Assembly: GCA_023954195.1 (NCBI GenBank)
Contig: JAMLIK010000005.1
Location: 248,001-312,000 of the forward strand
Direction of reading: 5' to 3'
Length of the DNA stretch: 64,000 nt
DNA from: Xanthobacteraceae bacterium
Lineage (GTDB): Bacteria; Pseudomonadota; Alphaproteobacteria; Rhizobiales; Xanthobacteraceae
The notes under the pieces are model-generated. The model had not been told where the DNA came from and searched no databases. It worked only from the letters and a program-made list of their open reading frames with translations. Position 1 is the stretch's first letter; the number at the start of each line of letters is the position of its first letter. The translations under genes were made by a program, and so were the position numbers. Below, piece by piece: positions 7,851 through 20,160 of this stretch.

Positions 7851-8276
7851 ATGTCTCGTGTTCCTTCGTTGTCCAGTCCGTTCCTTTTGGGATTCGATGA
7901 GATCGAGCGTGCGCTCGACCGTGTCGTGAAAGGCGCTGACGGCTATCCTCCGTACAACATCGAGCGGTGCGACCGCCCCGACGGTCAGCCCGAGCGCCTG
8001 CGCATCACGCTGGCGGTGGCGGGGTTCACCCGCGATCAACTCGATGTGACCATGGAGGAAAATCAGCTCGTCATCCGCGGCCGCCAGCAGGACGACAAGA
8101 CCCGGCAATACATCCATCGCGGCATCGCCGCGCGCCACTTCCAGCGCACTTTCGTGCTGGCGGAGGGGATGCTGGTGCTGGGTGCGGATTTGAAAAACGG
8201 GCTGTTGTCGATCGATCTGGCCAGGCCCGAGCCTGAACGGATCGTTAAGACAATCGCCATCAATGAGCACGAATAA
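7851..8276 (+). CDS. Small heat-shock protein, Hsp20 / alpha-crystallin family
   Basis: A 141-residue ATP-independent chaperone that holds unfolding proteins in large oligomers. An N-terminal arm (SSPFLLGFDEIERALDRV) precedes the alpha-crystallin domain, about residues 35-125. That domain contains LRITLAVAGFTRDQLDVTM, VIRGRQQ and the closing ADLKNGLLSIDLARP motif. A C-terminal I-x-I-like KTIAINEHE follows. ATG 7851 was chosen because the ROSE hairpin and SD (GAGG, 8 bases upstream) point to it. A DUF1150 gene follows, as in many alphaproteobacteria. Confidence 0.93.
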   Translation: MSRVPSLSSPFLLGFDEIERALDRVVKGADGYPPYNIERCDRPDGQPERLRITLAVAGFTRDQLDVTMEENQLVIRGRQQDDKTRQYIHRGIAARHFQRTFVLAEGMLVLGADLKNGLLSIDLARPEPERIVKTIAINEHE

Positions 8277-8328
8277 TCCGAGAAGTGGAGCGGACTCGAC
8301 CGCTTGTAACTGTAGAGGAGTCGAGACC

Positions 8329-8595
8329 ATGACCGAACCGAACGCTGTTTTCACATCCAGCACCGTGACCCCCGAGGCGCTCGCCAGCCTGGGCGGCGGC
8401 CACATCGCCTATGTCAAGGAGATCCGGTCCGAGGACGTGCGCGGATTGTTCCCGCAAGCGCCGGAACTGGCGCCGGGCACAAAACTGTTCGCGCTGCACG
8501 CCGCCGACGGCACGCCGATGATGCTGACCGATAGCCGCGAGGCGGCGATCGCCAACGCCTGGAGCAACGAGTTGCAGGCGGTCAGCGTCCACTGA
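8329..8595 (+). CDS. DUF1150 family protein
   Basis: An 88-residue protein of the alphaproteobacterial DUF1150 family, recognised from the LASLGGGHIAYVKEIRSEDV and GTKLFALHAADGTPMMLTDSREAA segments. GAGGAG at 8315-8320 supports ATG 8329. A longer in-frame start at 8263 would overlap the end of hsp20 and lacks a ribosome site. It is probably co-transcribed with hsp20, since it is 52 bp downstream and is followed by the strong terminator at 8667. The function is unknown; the linkage suggests a stress-related accessory role (inference). Confidence 0.85.
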   Translation: MTEPNAVFTSSTVTPEALASLGGGHIAYVKEIRSEDVRGLFPQAPELAPGTKLFALHAADGTPMMLTDSREAAIANAWSNELQAVSVH

Positions 8596-8666
8596 CGCGG
8601 ATCGGCCAGCGCACGGCGACCTGACTGACGGCCCGTTTCACGGGCGGGCCCCCAGAGGGTTTTATC

Positions 8667-8704
8667 AAAGCGGCGGCGCGCGATGCGCCGCCGCTTTTGT
8701 TTTG
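8667..8704 (+). terminator. Strong intrinsic terminator after hsp20-DUF1150
   Basis: A perfect GC-rich stem, AAAGCGGCGGCGC pairing with GCGCCGCCGCTTTT around a short GCGAT loop, ends in a T-rich run (CTTTTGTTTT). This ends the heat-shock unit. Bases 8596-8666 before it hold nothing recognisable. Confidence 0.85.
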
Positions 8705-8746
8705 AAGCCCCACAAGCTGATCCATCGGCCAACCACACGGACGGAG

Positions 8747-8858
8747 GCTCCCTCTCCCGTTGGGAGAGGGTTGGGGTGAGGGCTTACAACCTCAACGGCG
8801 AAGGATCACCCTCACCCGAATCGCTCCGCGATCCGACCTCTCCCCGACGGAGAGAGGT
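8747..8858. repeat. GC-rich double-hairpin intergenic repeat
   Basis: The left unit is hairpin CCCTCTCCC-gtt-GGGAGAGGG followed by TTGGGGTGAGGG. The right unit is its inverted relative, CCCTCACCCGAA, then hairpin CCTCTCC-ccgac-GGAGAGAGG. It is related in design to the repeats bounding the DUF559 gene and to a remnant near 39580-39602. It lies in the 416-bp gap between DUF1150 and ilvD. From 8860 to 9011 nothing was recognised apart from the presumed ilvD promoter region. Confidence 0.7.
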
Positions 8859-9011
8859 GAAGCGGAAGCCCCGCATGGCATCCATTCGCGGGCGGATTTT
8901 TCGCGAACGCCGGTTTGATCCGCCGCCGGCCGAGAGTATGGTCGCCCGGCCGTCCACCTTGGCGGCATCGGATCACCAGCACGTCAACCGCCGCCGTTCG
9001 AGGATTTCATC

Positions 9012-10853
9012 ATGCCAGCCTATCGCTCCCGCACTTCCACCCATGGCCGCAACATGGCCGGCGCGCGCGGGCTGTGGCGGGCCACCGGGATGAAGAACGA
9101 GGATTTCGGCAAGCCGATCATCGCGGTGGTGAATTCCTTCACCCAGTTCGTGCCGGGCCACGTCCATCTCAAGGATCTCGGCCAGCTGGTGGCGCGCGAG
9201 ATCGAGAAGGCCGGCGGCGTCGCCAAGGAATTCAACACCATCGCGGTGGATGACGGCATCGCCATGGGCCATGACGGCATGCTCTACAGCCTGCCCTCGC
9301 GTGAAATCATCGCCGACAGCGTCGAATACATGGTCAACGCCCATTGCGCCGACGCCATGGTCTGCATCTCCAATTGCGACAAGATCACCCCCGGCATGCT
9401 GATGGCGGCGCTGCGCCTCAACATTCCCGTGGTGTTCGTCTCCGGCGGGCCGATGGAATCCGGCAAGGTGGTGCTCGACGGCAAGACCAAGTCGATCGAC
9501 CTGATCGACGCCATGGTCGCCGCCGCCGACGATGCCGTCAGCGACGCCGACGTCGAGGTGATCGAGCGCTCGGCCTGCCCGACCTGCGGCTCGTGCTCCG
9601 GCATGTTCACCGCCAATTCGATGAACTGCCTGACCGAGGCGCTCGGTCTGGCGCTGCCGGGCAACGGCTCGGTGCTCGCCACTCACGCCGACCGCAAGGG
9701 CCTGTTCGTCGAGGCCGGCCATCTGATCGTCGATCTGGCGCGGCGCTATTACGAGCAGAACGACGAGCGCGCGCTGCCGCGCAACATCGCCAGCTTCAAG
9801 GCGTTCGAGAACGCGATGACGCTCGACATCTCGATGGGCGGCTCCACCAACACCGTGCTGCACCTGCTCGCCGCGGCCTTCGAGGGCGAGGTGCCGTTCA
9901 CCATGGCCGACATCGACCGGCTGTCGCGCCGCGTCCCGGTGCTGTGCAAGGTCGCGCCCTCGGTGCCCGATGTGCATCTCGAAGACGTGCATCGCGCCGG
10001 CGGCATCATGGGCATTCTCGGCGAACTCGACCGCGCCGGGCTGATCGATTCCAGCCTGCCGACGGTCCACAGCACCTCGATGAAGGACGCGCTGGAGCGC
10101 TGGGACATCACGCGCACCAAAAGCGACAGCGTCCGCACCTTCTACCGCGCCGCGCCCGGCGGCGTGCGCACCGAGGTCGCCTTCAGCCAGGACAAGCGTT
10201 TCGAGGATCTCGACGCCGACCGCGCCAAGGGCTGCATCCGCGACGCCGAGCACGCCTTTTCCAAGGACGGCGGCCTCGCCGTGCTGTTCGGCAACATCGC
10301 GCGCGACGGCTGCATCGTGAAGACCGCCGGCGTCGATGACAGCATCCTCAGGTTCTCCGGCCCCGCGCGCATCTTCGAGAGCCAGGACGCCGCCGTGGAC
10401 GCCATCCTCACCAACAAGATCAAGGCCGGCGACGTCGTGGTGATCCGCTACGAGGGGCCGCGCGGCGGCCCCGGCATGCAGGAGATGCTGTATCCGACCA
10501 GCTACCTGAAATCGAAGGGGCTCGGCAAAGCCTGCGCGCTCATCACCGACGGCCGCTTCTCCGGCGGCACCTCGGGCCTCTCCATCGGCCACGTCTCGCC
10601 GGAAGCGGCGGAGGGCGGCGCGATCGGCCTGGTCGCCGAGGGCGACCGCATCGAGATCGACATTCCCAACCGCAAGATTCACCTCGCTGTGGACGACGCC
10701 GAGCTTGAGCGCCGCCGCGCGGCGATGGAGGCAAAGGGCGACAAGGCGTGGCATCCCGGCCCGCGCAAGCGCCGCATCACCATGGCGCTGAAGGCTTACG
10801 CCGCCCACGCCACCAGCGCTGCGCTCGGCGCGGTGCGCGTGGTCAAGGACTGA
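9012..10853 (+). CDS. ilvD: Dihydroxy-acid dehydratase
   Basis: A 613-residue iron-sulfur dehydratase that converts 2,3-dihydroxy-isovalerate and 2,3-dihydroxy-3-methylvalerate to their 2-keto acids in valine and isoleucine synthesis. The cluster and metal sites are visible: NCDKITPGM (C122, D123, K124), the cysteine-rich [18 protein letters not shown] (C189, C192, C195), and the C-terminal [21 protein letters not shown]. The length is normal for the family. The next gene begins 4 bp after the stop. Confidence 0.97.
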   Translation: MPAYRSRTSTHGRNMAGARGLWRATGMKNEDFGKPIIAVVNSFTQFVPGHVHLKDLGQLVAREIEKAGGVAKEFNTIAVDDGIAMGHDGMLYSLPSREIIADSVEYMVNAHCADAMVCISNCDKITPGMLMAALRLNIPVVFVSGGPMESGKVVLDGKTKSIDLIDAMVAAADDAVSDADVEVIERSACPTCGSCSGMFTANSMNCLTEALGLALPGNGSVLATHADRKGLFVEAGHLIVDLARRYYEQNDERALPRNIASFKAFENAMTLDISMGGSTNTVLHLLAAAFEGEVPFTMADIDRLSRRVPVLCKVAPSVPDVHLEDVHRAGGIMGILGELDRAGLIDSSLPTVHSTSMKDALERWDITRTKSDSVRTFYRAAPGGVRTEVAFSQDKRFEDLDADRAKGCIRDAEHAFSKDGGLAVLFGNIARDGCIVKTAGVDDSILRFSGPARIFESQDAAVDAILTNKIKAGDVVVIRYEGPRGGPGMQEMLYPTSYLKSKGLGKACALITDGRFSGGTSGLSIGHVSPEAAEGGAIGLVAEGDRIEIDIPNRKIHLAVDDAELERRRAAMEAKGDKAWHPGPRKRRITMALKAYAAHATSAALGAVRVVKD

Positions 10854-10857
10854 CGCC

Positions 10858-11670
10858 ATGACCGGCACCGCCACCGACACCGTCCTGGTCGAGCGCGACG
10901 GCCCCGTCACCATCATCGCGATCAACCGGCCCGAGCGCCGCAACGCCGTCGACGGCCGCACCGCACGGATTCTCTACGACGCCTTCCGCGCCTTCGACGC
11001 CGACGACGCCACATCGGTCGCGGTGTTCACCGGGGTCGGCGATCATTTCTGCGCCGGAGCGGATCTCAAGGCGGTGGCGGCCGGCGACATCGAGAAACGG
11101 CGCGAGATCGGCGGCCACGATTCGATGGCGCCGATGGGGCCGAGCCGGCTGCGGCTGTCGAAACCGGTGATCGGCGCGATCGAGGGTTTCGCGGTCGCCG
11201 GCGGCCTCGAACTGTCGCTGTTGTGCGACATGCGCGTCGCCGGCGCCGGCGCCACCTTCGGGGTGTTCTGCCGCCGTTTCGGGGTGCCGCTGATCGACCT
11301 CGGCACCATCCGCCTGCCGCGCCTGATCGGCCATTCGCGGGCCATGGACCTGATCCTGACCGGCCGCCCGGTCGCGGCCGAGGAGGCGCTCGCCATGGGC
11401 CTCGCCAACCGCGTGGTGCCGAAGGGTCGCGCGCGGGCCGAGGCCGTTGCCCTCGCCAAGGAGATCGCGGCGTTCCCGCAGACTTGCATGCGCGCCGACC
11501 GGCTATCGGCGCTGCGGCAATGGGACATCGCCGACGAGGAAGAAGCCATCGCCAACGAGATGCGCGGCGGGCTCAAGGTGATCGACTCCGGCGAGACGCT
11601 GGCCGGAGCGACGCGCTTCGCCTCCGGCGTCGGCCGCCACGGCCAGTTCGGCGGCGAGCAGGATCGTTAG
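10858..11670 (+). CDS. Enoyl-CoA hydratase/isomerase (crotonase) family protein
   Basis: A 270-residue crotonase-fold protein that acts on acyl-CoA thioesters. Oxyanion-hole segments are present: HFCAGADLKAV (about 62-72) and GFAVAGGLELSLLCDMRV (about 103-120). In the active-site region, FGVFCRRFGVPLIDLGTIRLPRLIG replaces the usual ...PE..LG..P..GGTQRL text. The two catalytic glutamates of classical enoyl-CoA hydratase are therefore not obvious and the reaction may differ. It starts 4 bp after ilvD and is probably co-transcribed. Confidence 0.85.
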   Translation: MTGTATDTVLVERDGPVTIIAINRPERRNAVDGRTARILYDAFRAFDADDATSVAVFTGVGDHFCAGADLKAVAAGDIEKRREIGGHDSMAPMGPSRLRLSKPVIGAIEGFAVAGGLELSLLCDMRVAGAGATFGVFCRRFGVPLIDLGTIRLPRLIGHSRAMDLILTGRPVAAEEALAMGLANRVVPKGRARAEAVALAKEIAAFPQTCMRADRLSALRQWDIADEEEAIANEMRGGLKVIDSGETLAGATRFASGVGRHGQFGGEQDR

Positions 11671-11671
11671 G

Positions 11672-11741
11672 GCATGATCCCGAAAAGCATGCCCTCGGAC
11701 TTGATCCGAGGGTGGACATCGGTTTTCGGAAAGGATCATGC
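11672..11741. repeat. GCATGATCC palindromic element at a convergent junction
   Basis: The outer arms GCATGATCC (11672-11680) and GGATCATGC (11733-11741) are perfect inverted repeats. Next inward, CGAAAA pairs with TTTTCG, and the centre is a perfect CCTCGGA-cttga-TCCGAGG hairpin. This type of element is widespread in Rhizobiales. It fills the whole gap between two convergent genes, so a bidirectional terminator role is likely. Confidence 0.85.
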
Positions 11742-11742
11742 T

Positions 11743-12195
11743 CTAACCGGCAAGGCCGTCGCGGTTGCGGATCGCCATCATCGTCGCCACCAGCAGCGCG
11801 ATTAGCTTCTCCTGCCCGCCGCTTTCCGCGATCACCCGGCTTTGAGCAATGGTCAGGGTCTTTCCCGCCTTCACCACCTCGCCGCGCGCCACGATCCGCT
11901 CGCCGACCGCCGGAGCGATCAGGTTGATCTTGAACTCCGTCGTCAGCACCGCCGTATCCAGCGGCAGGAGGCTGAGCGTGGCGTAACCCGCCGCCGAATC
12001 GGCGATGGCGCCGATCGCCCCGCCATGGACGAAGCCGTTCTGCTGCGAGATGGCGGGCGCCGGCCTTAGCGCGATCTCGACCGCGCCGGGCGCGACCTTT
12101 TCAAGCGTCGCGCCGAGCGTCGCCATCATGCCCTGCCGGGCAAAACTGTCCCGCACGCGCGCCTCGCGTTCGGCATTCCAGAAACTGTCGGTCAT
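11743..12195 (-). CDS. PaaI-family hotdog thioesterase
   Basis: A 150-residue single hotdog-fold protein that probably hydrolyses acyl- or aryl-CoA esters. The signature QQNGFVHGGAIGAIADSAAGYA (about 51-72) contains the HGG substrate loop and the downstream aspartate of PaaI/YbgC enzymes. The ending ...LLVATMMAIRN is typical of the family. The start (CAT at 12193-12195) was chosen because homologous text begins at MTDSFWNAERE; the much longer open frame upstream is not protein-like. The substrate is unknown. Confidence 0.85.
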   Translation of the reverse strand: MTDSFWNAEREARVRDSFARQGMMATLGATLEKVAPGAVEIALRPAPAISQQNGFVHGGAIGAIADSAAGYATLSLLPLDTAVLTTEFKINLIAPAVGERIVARGEVVKAGKTLTIAQSRVIAESGGQEKLIALLVATMMAIRNRDGLAG

Positions 12196-12351
12196 GCTGA
12201 TCTCCCCGCGGCGAAAATGGCCGGAGGCGAGGCGATCCGCAAGGGCGGCCGCGACAGCGCGGCGCGGCCGGTCCCGATGGCGTGACTTGCGGGACGCCGA
12301 GCAACGGGCGAAGATCGGCCAGTTAACAAAAAGCCAGCAGGGAGATACGAC

Positions 12352-13536
12352 ATGCAGGGACGGGCGCAAATCGACCAGGCATTGCGCGGCGCGAGCGACG
12401 CCGGACAAATCCCCGGCGCGGCGGCGATCGCCGCCACCGGCAAGGATATCATTTACGAGGGCGCGGTCGGCAAGCGCGACCTCGGCACCAAGGCCGACAT
12501 GACCCTCGACAGCGTGTTCTGGATCGCCTCGATGACCAAGGCGATCACCGCGGCCGGCGCCATGCAGCTTGTCGAGCAGGGCAGACTGTCGCTGGACGAG
12601 CCGATCGGCAAGCTGCTGCCCGATCTCGCCGCGCCGCAGGTGCTGGAAGGCTTTGACGCCGACGGCAATGCAAAGCTGCGCGCGGCGACCAGGCCGATCA
12701 CGCTGCGCCACCTGCTCACCCACACCGCCGGCTTCTGCTACGACATGTGGAACGGCGACATGGTGACGTATCTGGAAAAAACCGGCACGCCCGGCATCAC
12801 CTCATGCCAGAACGCCGCGTTGAAGACGCCGATCATGACCGATCCCGGCACCCGCTGGGAATACGGCACCAACATCGATTTCGTCGGCAAGGCGGTGGAA
12901 GCGGCGAGCGGGCAGCGGCTCGGCGAATATCTGCGCGCGAATCTGTTCCAGCCGCTCGGCATGACCGACACCGCCTTCAAGATCACCGACGCGATGCGCC
13001 AGCGGCTCGTCGGGATGCACGCGCGCGGGCCGGACGGATCGCTGCAACCGATCCCGTTCGAGCTGGAGCAGACCCCGGAATTCGAGATGGGCGGCGGCGG
13101 CCTCTACGGCACGGCGGCCGACTACATCAAATTCACCCAGATGATCCTGAACAGGGGCAGCGGCAACGGTCATCAGGTGCTGAAGCCGGAGACGGTCGCC
13201 ACGATGGGGCAGAATCACATCGGCGATCTGTCGATGGGCAAGATGACCTCGGCGGTCGCCTTCGCCACCAACGACGTCGATCTCTATCCCGGCATCGTCA
13301 AGAAGTGGGGCCTCAGCTTCATGATAAACACCGCGACGACACCGGAAGGCCGCAGCGCCGGCAGCCTGGCCTGGGCCGGGCTCGCCAACACCTACTTCTG
13401 GATCGATCCGGTGCGTGACATCACCGGCGTGATCCTGATGCAGGTGCTGCCGTTCGCGGACCCGCAATGCCTGTCGGCTTTCGCCGCGTTCGAGGCCGGC
13501 GTCTATGCCGGACTTGATGTCAAAGACGCGGCGTGA
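12352..13536 (+). CDS. Serine hydrolase, beta-lactamase / esterase EstB family
   Basis: A 394-residue class C beta-lactamase-fold enzyme. The nucleophile motif S-x-x-K reads IASMTKAI (S60, K63), and the second motif is EYGTN near residue 171. The HLLTHTAGF segment (about 122-130) is typical of the EstB esterases. No signal peptide is visible, so it is probably a cytoplasmic esterase rather than a secreted antibiotic resistance enzyme (inference). It is divergent from the thioesterase gene, with a 156-bp shared upstream region. Confidence 0.85.
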   Translation: MQGRAQIDQALRGASDAGQIPGAAAIAATGKDIIYEGAVGKRDLGTKADMTLDSVFWIASMTKAITAAGAMQLVEQGRLSLDEPIGKLLPDLAAPQVLEGFDADGNAKLRAATRPITLRHLLTHTAGFCYDMWNGDMVTYLEKTGTPGITSCQNAALKTPIMTDPGTRWEYGTNIDFVGKAVEAASGQRLGEYLRANLFQPLGMTDTAFKITDAMRQRLVGMHARGPDGSLQPIPFELEQTPEFEMGGGGLYGTAADYIKFTQMILNRGSGNGHQVLKPETVATMGQNHIGDLSMGKMTSAVAFATNDVDLYPGIVKKWGLSFMINTATTPEGRSAGSLAWAGLANTYFWIDPVRDITGVILMQVLPFADPQCLSAFAAFEAGVYAGLDVKDAA

Positions 13537-13555
13537 CCCGCGCGAATGCGAAAAT

Positions 13556-13674
13556 CGTCGTCCCCGCCTAGGCGGGGACCCATACGCCGCAGCGGTCCGG
13601 TTCAATCCGTCGGGGTGAGCCGTTCAAATCGCAAAGGCCAGGGGTTATGGGTCCTCGCCTTCGCGAGGACGACG
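13556..13674. repeat. GTCGTCCCCGC palindromic repeat, copy 1
   Basis: It begins CGTCGTCCCCGCC with a hairpin GTCCCCGCC-tag-GCGGGGAC followed by CCATAC. It ends with the inverted counterpart TTATGGGTCCTCGCC-ttc-GCGAGGACGAC. Related copies are at 30591-30724 and 46952-47087. This copy lies between two co-directional genes. Confidence 0.85.
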
Positions 13675-13733
13675 CAACAATCGCTGGATCCTGTGCGCTA
13701 CATTTTTGAGTCAGACTCCGAAGGAGCCTCGCC

Positions 13734-15425
<1,692 letters not shown>

Positions 15426-15447
15426 ATCGCGTGTCGAATTTTTCGCA

Positions 15448-15522
15448 CGTCATTGCCGGGCTTGACCCGGCAATCCATCATTTTCAAAAAGATGGATGCC
15501 CGGATCAAGTCCGGGCATGACT
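15448..15522. repeat. GTCAT...ATCCA / GGAT...ATGAC palindromic repeat, copy 1
   Basis: CGTCATTGCCGGGCTTGACCCGGCAA hairpin, then ATCCATCA, a short centre, and GATGGATGCCCGGATCAAGTCCGGGCATGAC. The two hairpins have different stems but the same outer CGTCAT/ATGAC ends. It occupies most of the 123-bp gap between two convergent genes. Related copies are at 37662-37750 and 44135-44229. Confidence 0.8.
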
Positions 15523-15548
15523 CAGTGCAGGTACGCGCCCTTGCCGAA

Positions 15549-16550
15549 TTACACCGGCAGCCCGCTCTGCTGCGCCAGGTCCTTCAGCGATACCTGCGGC
15601 CGCGCGCCGATGTGCTGGATCACTTCGGCGGCCGCCAGCGCGCCGAGCCGGCCGGCCTCGGCGCGGCTCGCGCCGCGCGCCAGGCCGAACAGGAATCCCG
15701 CCGCGAACAGGTCGCCCGCGCCGGTGGTGTCCACCAGTTCGCCGATCGGGTGCGCCGGCACCGGCGTGGTGTCGCCATCCTCGATCACGACGCAGCCTTT
15801 CTCGCTGCGCGTCACCACCGCGAGTCCGACATCCTTGCGCAGCGCGCCGAGGCCGGTGTCGAAATCGGCGGTCTGGTACAGCGAATGCAATTCGCTCTCG
15901 TTGGCGAACACGATGTCCACCACCTTGCGGCGCATCAGGTCGAGGAACTCGTCGCGGTAGCGATCGACGCAGAACGCGTCCGACAGCGTCAGCGCCACCT
16001 TGCGGCCGGCGCGATGGGCGATCTCCGACGCCTTGAGAAAGGCTTCCTTGGCGTTTTGCGGATCCCACAGATAGCCTTCGAGATAGATCACGGCGGAGGC
16101 TGCGATCTGCGCCGGGTCGATGTCGTTCGGCGTCAGGTTCTGCGCCGCGCCGAGATAGGTGTTCATGGTGCGCTCGCCGTCCGGCGTCACCAGGATGTAG
16201 GAGCAGCCGGTAGCGGGGCCGTCGGCCGCCGCCGGGGTGTCGAACGCGACGTTGGCGGCGCGGATGTCATGGGTATAGGCGCGGCCGACCTCGTCGGTCT
16301 TCACCTTGCCGACATAGGCCGCGCGCGCGCCGAAGGAGGCGACGCCGACGATGGTGTTGGCCGCCGAGCCGCCGGACATCGTCGTCGCCGGGCCCATCGC
16401 GTCGTAGATGGCCTTGGCGCGCGCCTCGTCGATCAGCGCCATCGCGCCCTTGGTCATGCCATGCGCGGCGAGAAACGCCTCGTCGGCGCGCACCAGCACG
16501 TCGAAGATGGCGTTGCCGATTCCAAGCACGTCGTATTTCACGGAGGTCAT
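15549..16550 (-). CDS. PfkB-family carbohydrate/nucleoside kinase (adenosine kinase-like)
   Basis: A 333-residue ribokinase-fold enzyme. Visible are the N-terminal GIGNAIFDVLV, the sugar-binding GGSAANTIVGVASFG (about 60-74), and the catalytic anion-hole motif DTTGAGDLFAAGF with base Asp near 280. The TGCSYILVTPDGERTMNTYLG segment is typical of the group annotated as adenosine kinase in rhizobia and relatives. The start MTSVKYDVLGIGN at CAT 16548-16550 was preferred over an unsupported upstream extension. The exact substrate is uncertain. Confidence 0.88.
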   Translation of the reverse strand: MTSVKYDVLGIGNAIFDVLVRADEAFLAAHGMTKGAMALIDEARAKAIYDAMGPATTMSGGSAANTIVGVASFGARAAYVGKVKTDEVGRAYTHDIRAANVAFDTPAAADGPATGCSYILVTPDGERTMNTYLGAAQNLTPNDIDPAQIAASAVIYLEGYLWDPQNAKEAFLKASEIAHRAGRKVALTLSDAFCVDRYRDEFLDLMRRKVVDIVFANESELHSLYQTADFDTGLGALRKDVGLAVVTRSEKGCVVIEDGDTTPVPAHPIGELVDTTGAGDLFAAGFLFGLARGASRAEAGRLGALAAAEVIQHIGARPQVSLKDLAQQSGLPV

Positions 16551-16678
16551 GGTTGAAAAATCCGGTTGGGCGATTGTGGCGGGGCGCGTAAAGGGTACGG
16601 GGCGCGGTTGCGGCCTAACACGTTCCGCCACGCGCCAGCAAGCATCGACCCGACAATCGAGCCGCGCGACCCCGCCCG

Positions 16679-18223
16679 ATGATCCGCCATCTCCTCACCG
16701 TCTCCACCGGCACGCTGGCCTCGCGCCTGCTGGGATTCGCGCGCGACGCGCTGATGGCGGCGCTGCTCGGCGCGGGGCCGGTGGCCGACGCTTTCCTGGC
16801 CGCGTTCCAGTTGATTAATGTGGCGCGGCGGCTGCTCACCGAGGGCGCCCTGAACGCCGCGCTGGTTCCGGCCTACTGGCGGGTGCACGACCGCGACGGC
16901 GGCGTCGCGGCCGCCGCCTTCGCCGGCCGCGTGCTCGGCACCATCGGCCTCGCGGTATTCGGAGCCGCCCTGCTGATCGGCCTGGTGATGCCGCTGGTGA
17001 TCGCGGCGCTGGCCCCCGGCTTCGTCGGCCAACCGGCGTTCCTGCTGGCCGTCGGCAACGCCCGCCTGATGCTGCCCTATCTCGCCTTCGCCGGACCGGT
17101 GACGGTGATGATGGCGCTCCTCAACGCGCGTCACCGTTTCGCGCTCACCGCGTTCTCGCCGCTGTTGTTCAACGTCGCCCTGATCGCCGCCGCCATCGGG
17201 CTGTTGATGTTTCCGCGCCAGCCCGCCGTCGCGGCGCTGTTGATGTCGGCCACCGTGGGCATCGCCGGCCTGCTGCAACTGGCGGCACTGGCGACCGGCG
17301 GCGGCGGCCTCGCGGCGCCGCTCCGCGTCAGTCTCGACCGCGAGATGCGCGGCTTCCTCAGGCGCGCCGCGCCCGGCATGATCGCCAGCGCCGCGCCGCA
17401 ACTGATGATCGTCGGCGCCGCCGCCATCGCTTCCGCCTCGCCCGCCGCGATCTCGTGGCTGTATTTCGCCAACCGTCTGGTCGAACTGCCGCTCGGCATC
17501 GTCGGTGTCGCCATGGGCACGGTGCTGGTGTCCGAACTGACCCGCGCGACGCGCGACAACGCCGCCGCTTTCTCCCGTGCCGCCACGCGCGGGCTCGAAC
17601 TCGCCATCGGCCTGGCGCTGCCGGCGGCGCTGGGGCTGATGCTGCTGAGCGGGCCGATCGTGCGGCTGCTGTTCGAACACGGCGCGTTCACCGCCGCCGA
17701 CAGCCGCGCCACCGCGCAAGCCTTGACATGGCTCGCGCTCGGCCTGCCGGCGCAGGTGCTGACCAAGGCGCTGGCGCCGATCTTTTTCGCGCGCGACGAC
17801 ACCGGGACGCCGATGTGGGCCGCGCTCGCAGCTCTCGCCGCGACCGTCGCCGCGAGCGTGGCGCTCGACCGCGTCCACGGCGTGGCGGGGATCGCCGCCG
17901 CCATCGCGCTCGGCGCATGGGTCGGCGCGCTGTGGCTGCTGATCCGCGCCCGGATTCGATTCGGCCTCATGCTCGGGGTGCATACGCGCGCGCGGCTGCC
18001 GCGCATCGCGCTGGCGGCGCTGACGATGGCCGCGCCGCTGTGGCTCGCCACCCGCGGCCTCGCGCCATGGCTCGACGGCGGCCATCGCCTGTTTGTCGCG
18101 CTGACGCTGGCCGCCCTGATCGGCACGGCCGTCGCCATCTATGCCGCGAGCCTGGCGCTATTCGGCGTGGTGCGGCCGCGCGAGGCGATCCGGGCGCTGC
18201 GAAAGCCCGGCTTGCGCGCGTGA
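16679..18223 (+). CDS. murJ: Lipid II flippase MurJ (MviN family)
   Basis: A 514-residue inner-membrane protein of the MOP superfamily, with about 13-14 hydrophobic segments. It moves lipid II across the membrane for peptidoglycan synthesis. The N-terminus [30 protein letters not shown] and the [18 protein letters not shown] segment are MurJ hallmarks, and the [19 protein letters not shown] region further supports it. The shared upstream region with the divergent kinase gene is 128 bp. Confidence 0.94.
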   Translation: MIRHLLTVSTGTLASRLLGFARDALMAALLGAGPVADAFLAAFQLINVARRLLTEGALNAALVPAYWRVHDRDGGVAAAAFAGRVLGTIGLAVFGAALLIGLVMPLVIAALAPGFVGQPAFLLAVGNARLMLPYLAFAGPVTVMMALLNARHRFALTAFSPLLFNVALIAAAIGLLMFPRQPAVAALLMSATVGIAGLLQLAALATGGGGLAAPLRVSLDREMRGFLRRAAPGMIASAAPQLMIVGAAAIASASPAAISWLYFANRLVELPLGIVGVAMGTVLVSELTRATRDNAAAFSRAATRGLELAIGLALPAALGLMLLSGPIVRLLFEHGAFTAADSRATAQALTWLALGLPAQVLTKALAPIFFARDDTGTPMWAALAALAATVAASVALDRVHGVAGIAAAIALGAWVGALWLLIRARIRFGLMLGVHTRARLPRIALAALTMAAPLWLATRGLAPWLDGGHRLFVALTLAALIGTAVAIYAASLALFGVVRPREAIRALRKPGLRA

Positions 18224-18296
18224 GGCCGCCGTGGCAAGGGTCGCCCCGACAAGCGAGGCCGGCATCCAACCCCGGCCTTCAGAGGACCTCCAGACC

Positions 18297-19343
<1,047 letters not shown>

Positions 19344-19548
19344 TCGGGGCGCGGTTCCGCCGTTCGTCCGCCATATTTGAAGCGGGGGCGAGGCCGCTTG
19401 CGCGACACGCTTGTCGAACGCGCCCGCACCGTGGCAGCATGGCCGGGTTTTGCGCCGCCGCGCGGCGTGGGGATGGTTGGGGTGGGGCATCGCGTCCGGG
19501 CATCGACCGTCGATCGATCCGGACGATGACCCGAACATCGGAACATGG

Positions 19549-20043
19549 ATGAGCACGCAACGACGCAGCTACGAACAGGGTCACAAGCCGAAATGCCTGG
19601 TGATCGTTGACGACAGCCCGGAATGGGACCGCGCGGTGTATTACGCCAGCCGCTGGGCGGTGCGGGTCGGCGGCGGCGTGGTGATGCTGCGCGTCATCGA
19701 CACCGAGGACCATAACCAGCAATGGCTCGGCGTCGCCGACCTCATGAAGGCGGAAGCCGAGGAGATCGCCAACGCGGCGCTCGACCGTGCCGCCGGCCGC
19801 GCCAACGGCATCGCCGCCATCACCCCGGAGCGGGTGATCCGCGAGGGCCTTCCGAACGCGCAAATTCTCGACGTGATCGATAAGGACGTCGATATCTCCA
19901 TGCTGGTGCTGGCCGCCGGCAGCGGCCCGGAGGGGCCGGGCCCGATCATCACCGCGATGGCCAAGACGGTCGGCTCGTTCCCGATCCCGGTCACCATCGT
20001 GCCCGGCACCCTGACCGACAAGGACATCGACGCCCTGTCGTAA
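19549..20043 (+). CDS. Universal stress protein, UspA family
   Basis: A 164-residue single-domain Usp protein. It opens with KPKCLVIVDDSPEWDRAVYYASRWAVR and closes with VLAAGSGPEGPGPIITAMAKTVGSFPIPVTIVPG, the ATP-binding G-x2-G-x9-G-type end of the fold (approximate). Start ATG 19549 is the probable one; an open frame upstream to 19411 translates a non-homologous arginine- and tryptophan-rich text. The 205-bp gap after trpS has no other recognisable gene. The role is general stress endurance; the ligand is unknown. Confidence 0.88.
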   Translation: MSTQRRSYEQGHKPKCLVIVDDSPEWDRAVYYASRWAVRVGGGVVMLRVIDTEDHNQQWLGVADLMKAEAEEIANAALDRAAGRANGIAAITPERVIREGLPNAQILDVIDKDVDISMLVLAAGSGPEGPGPIITAMAKTVGSFPIPVTIVPGTLTDKDIDALS

Positions 20044-20160
20044 AGGATTGATATCGCTCGGATATAATGCTGTCGCCGCTTGACCGTGCGTTTGCCGCGC
20101 CTATTTGATAAAGTGAAACCATCCGCCGGGCCTTGCACCCGGCCGCGATCGGAGAAAATC

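Noticed and set aside
8973-10961. A 662-codon open frame on the reverse strand opposite ilvD
   Set aside because: Forward strand encodes intact dihydroxy-acid dehydratase; the reverse text has no recognisable motif.
16547-18085. A 512-codon reverse frame opposite murJ
   Set aside because: Composition is Arg/Gly/Gln/His-rich with no domain; the forward frame is a clear polytopic MurJ.
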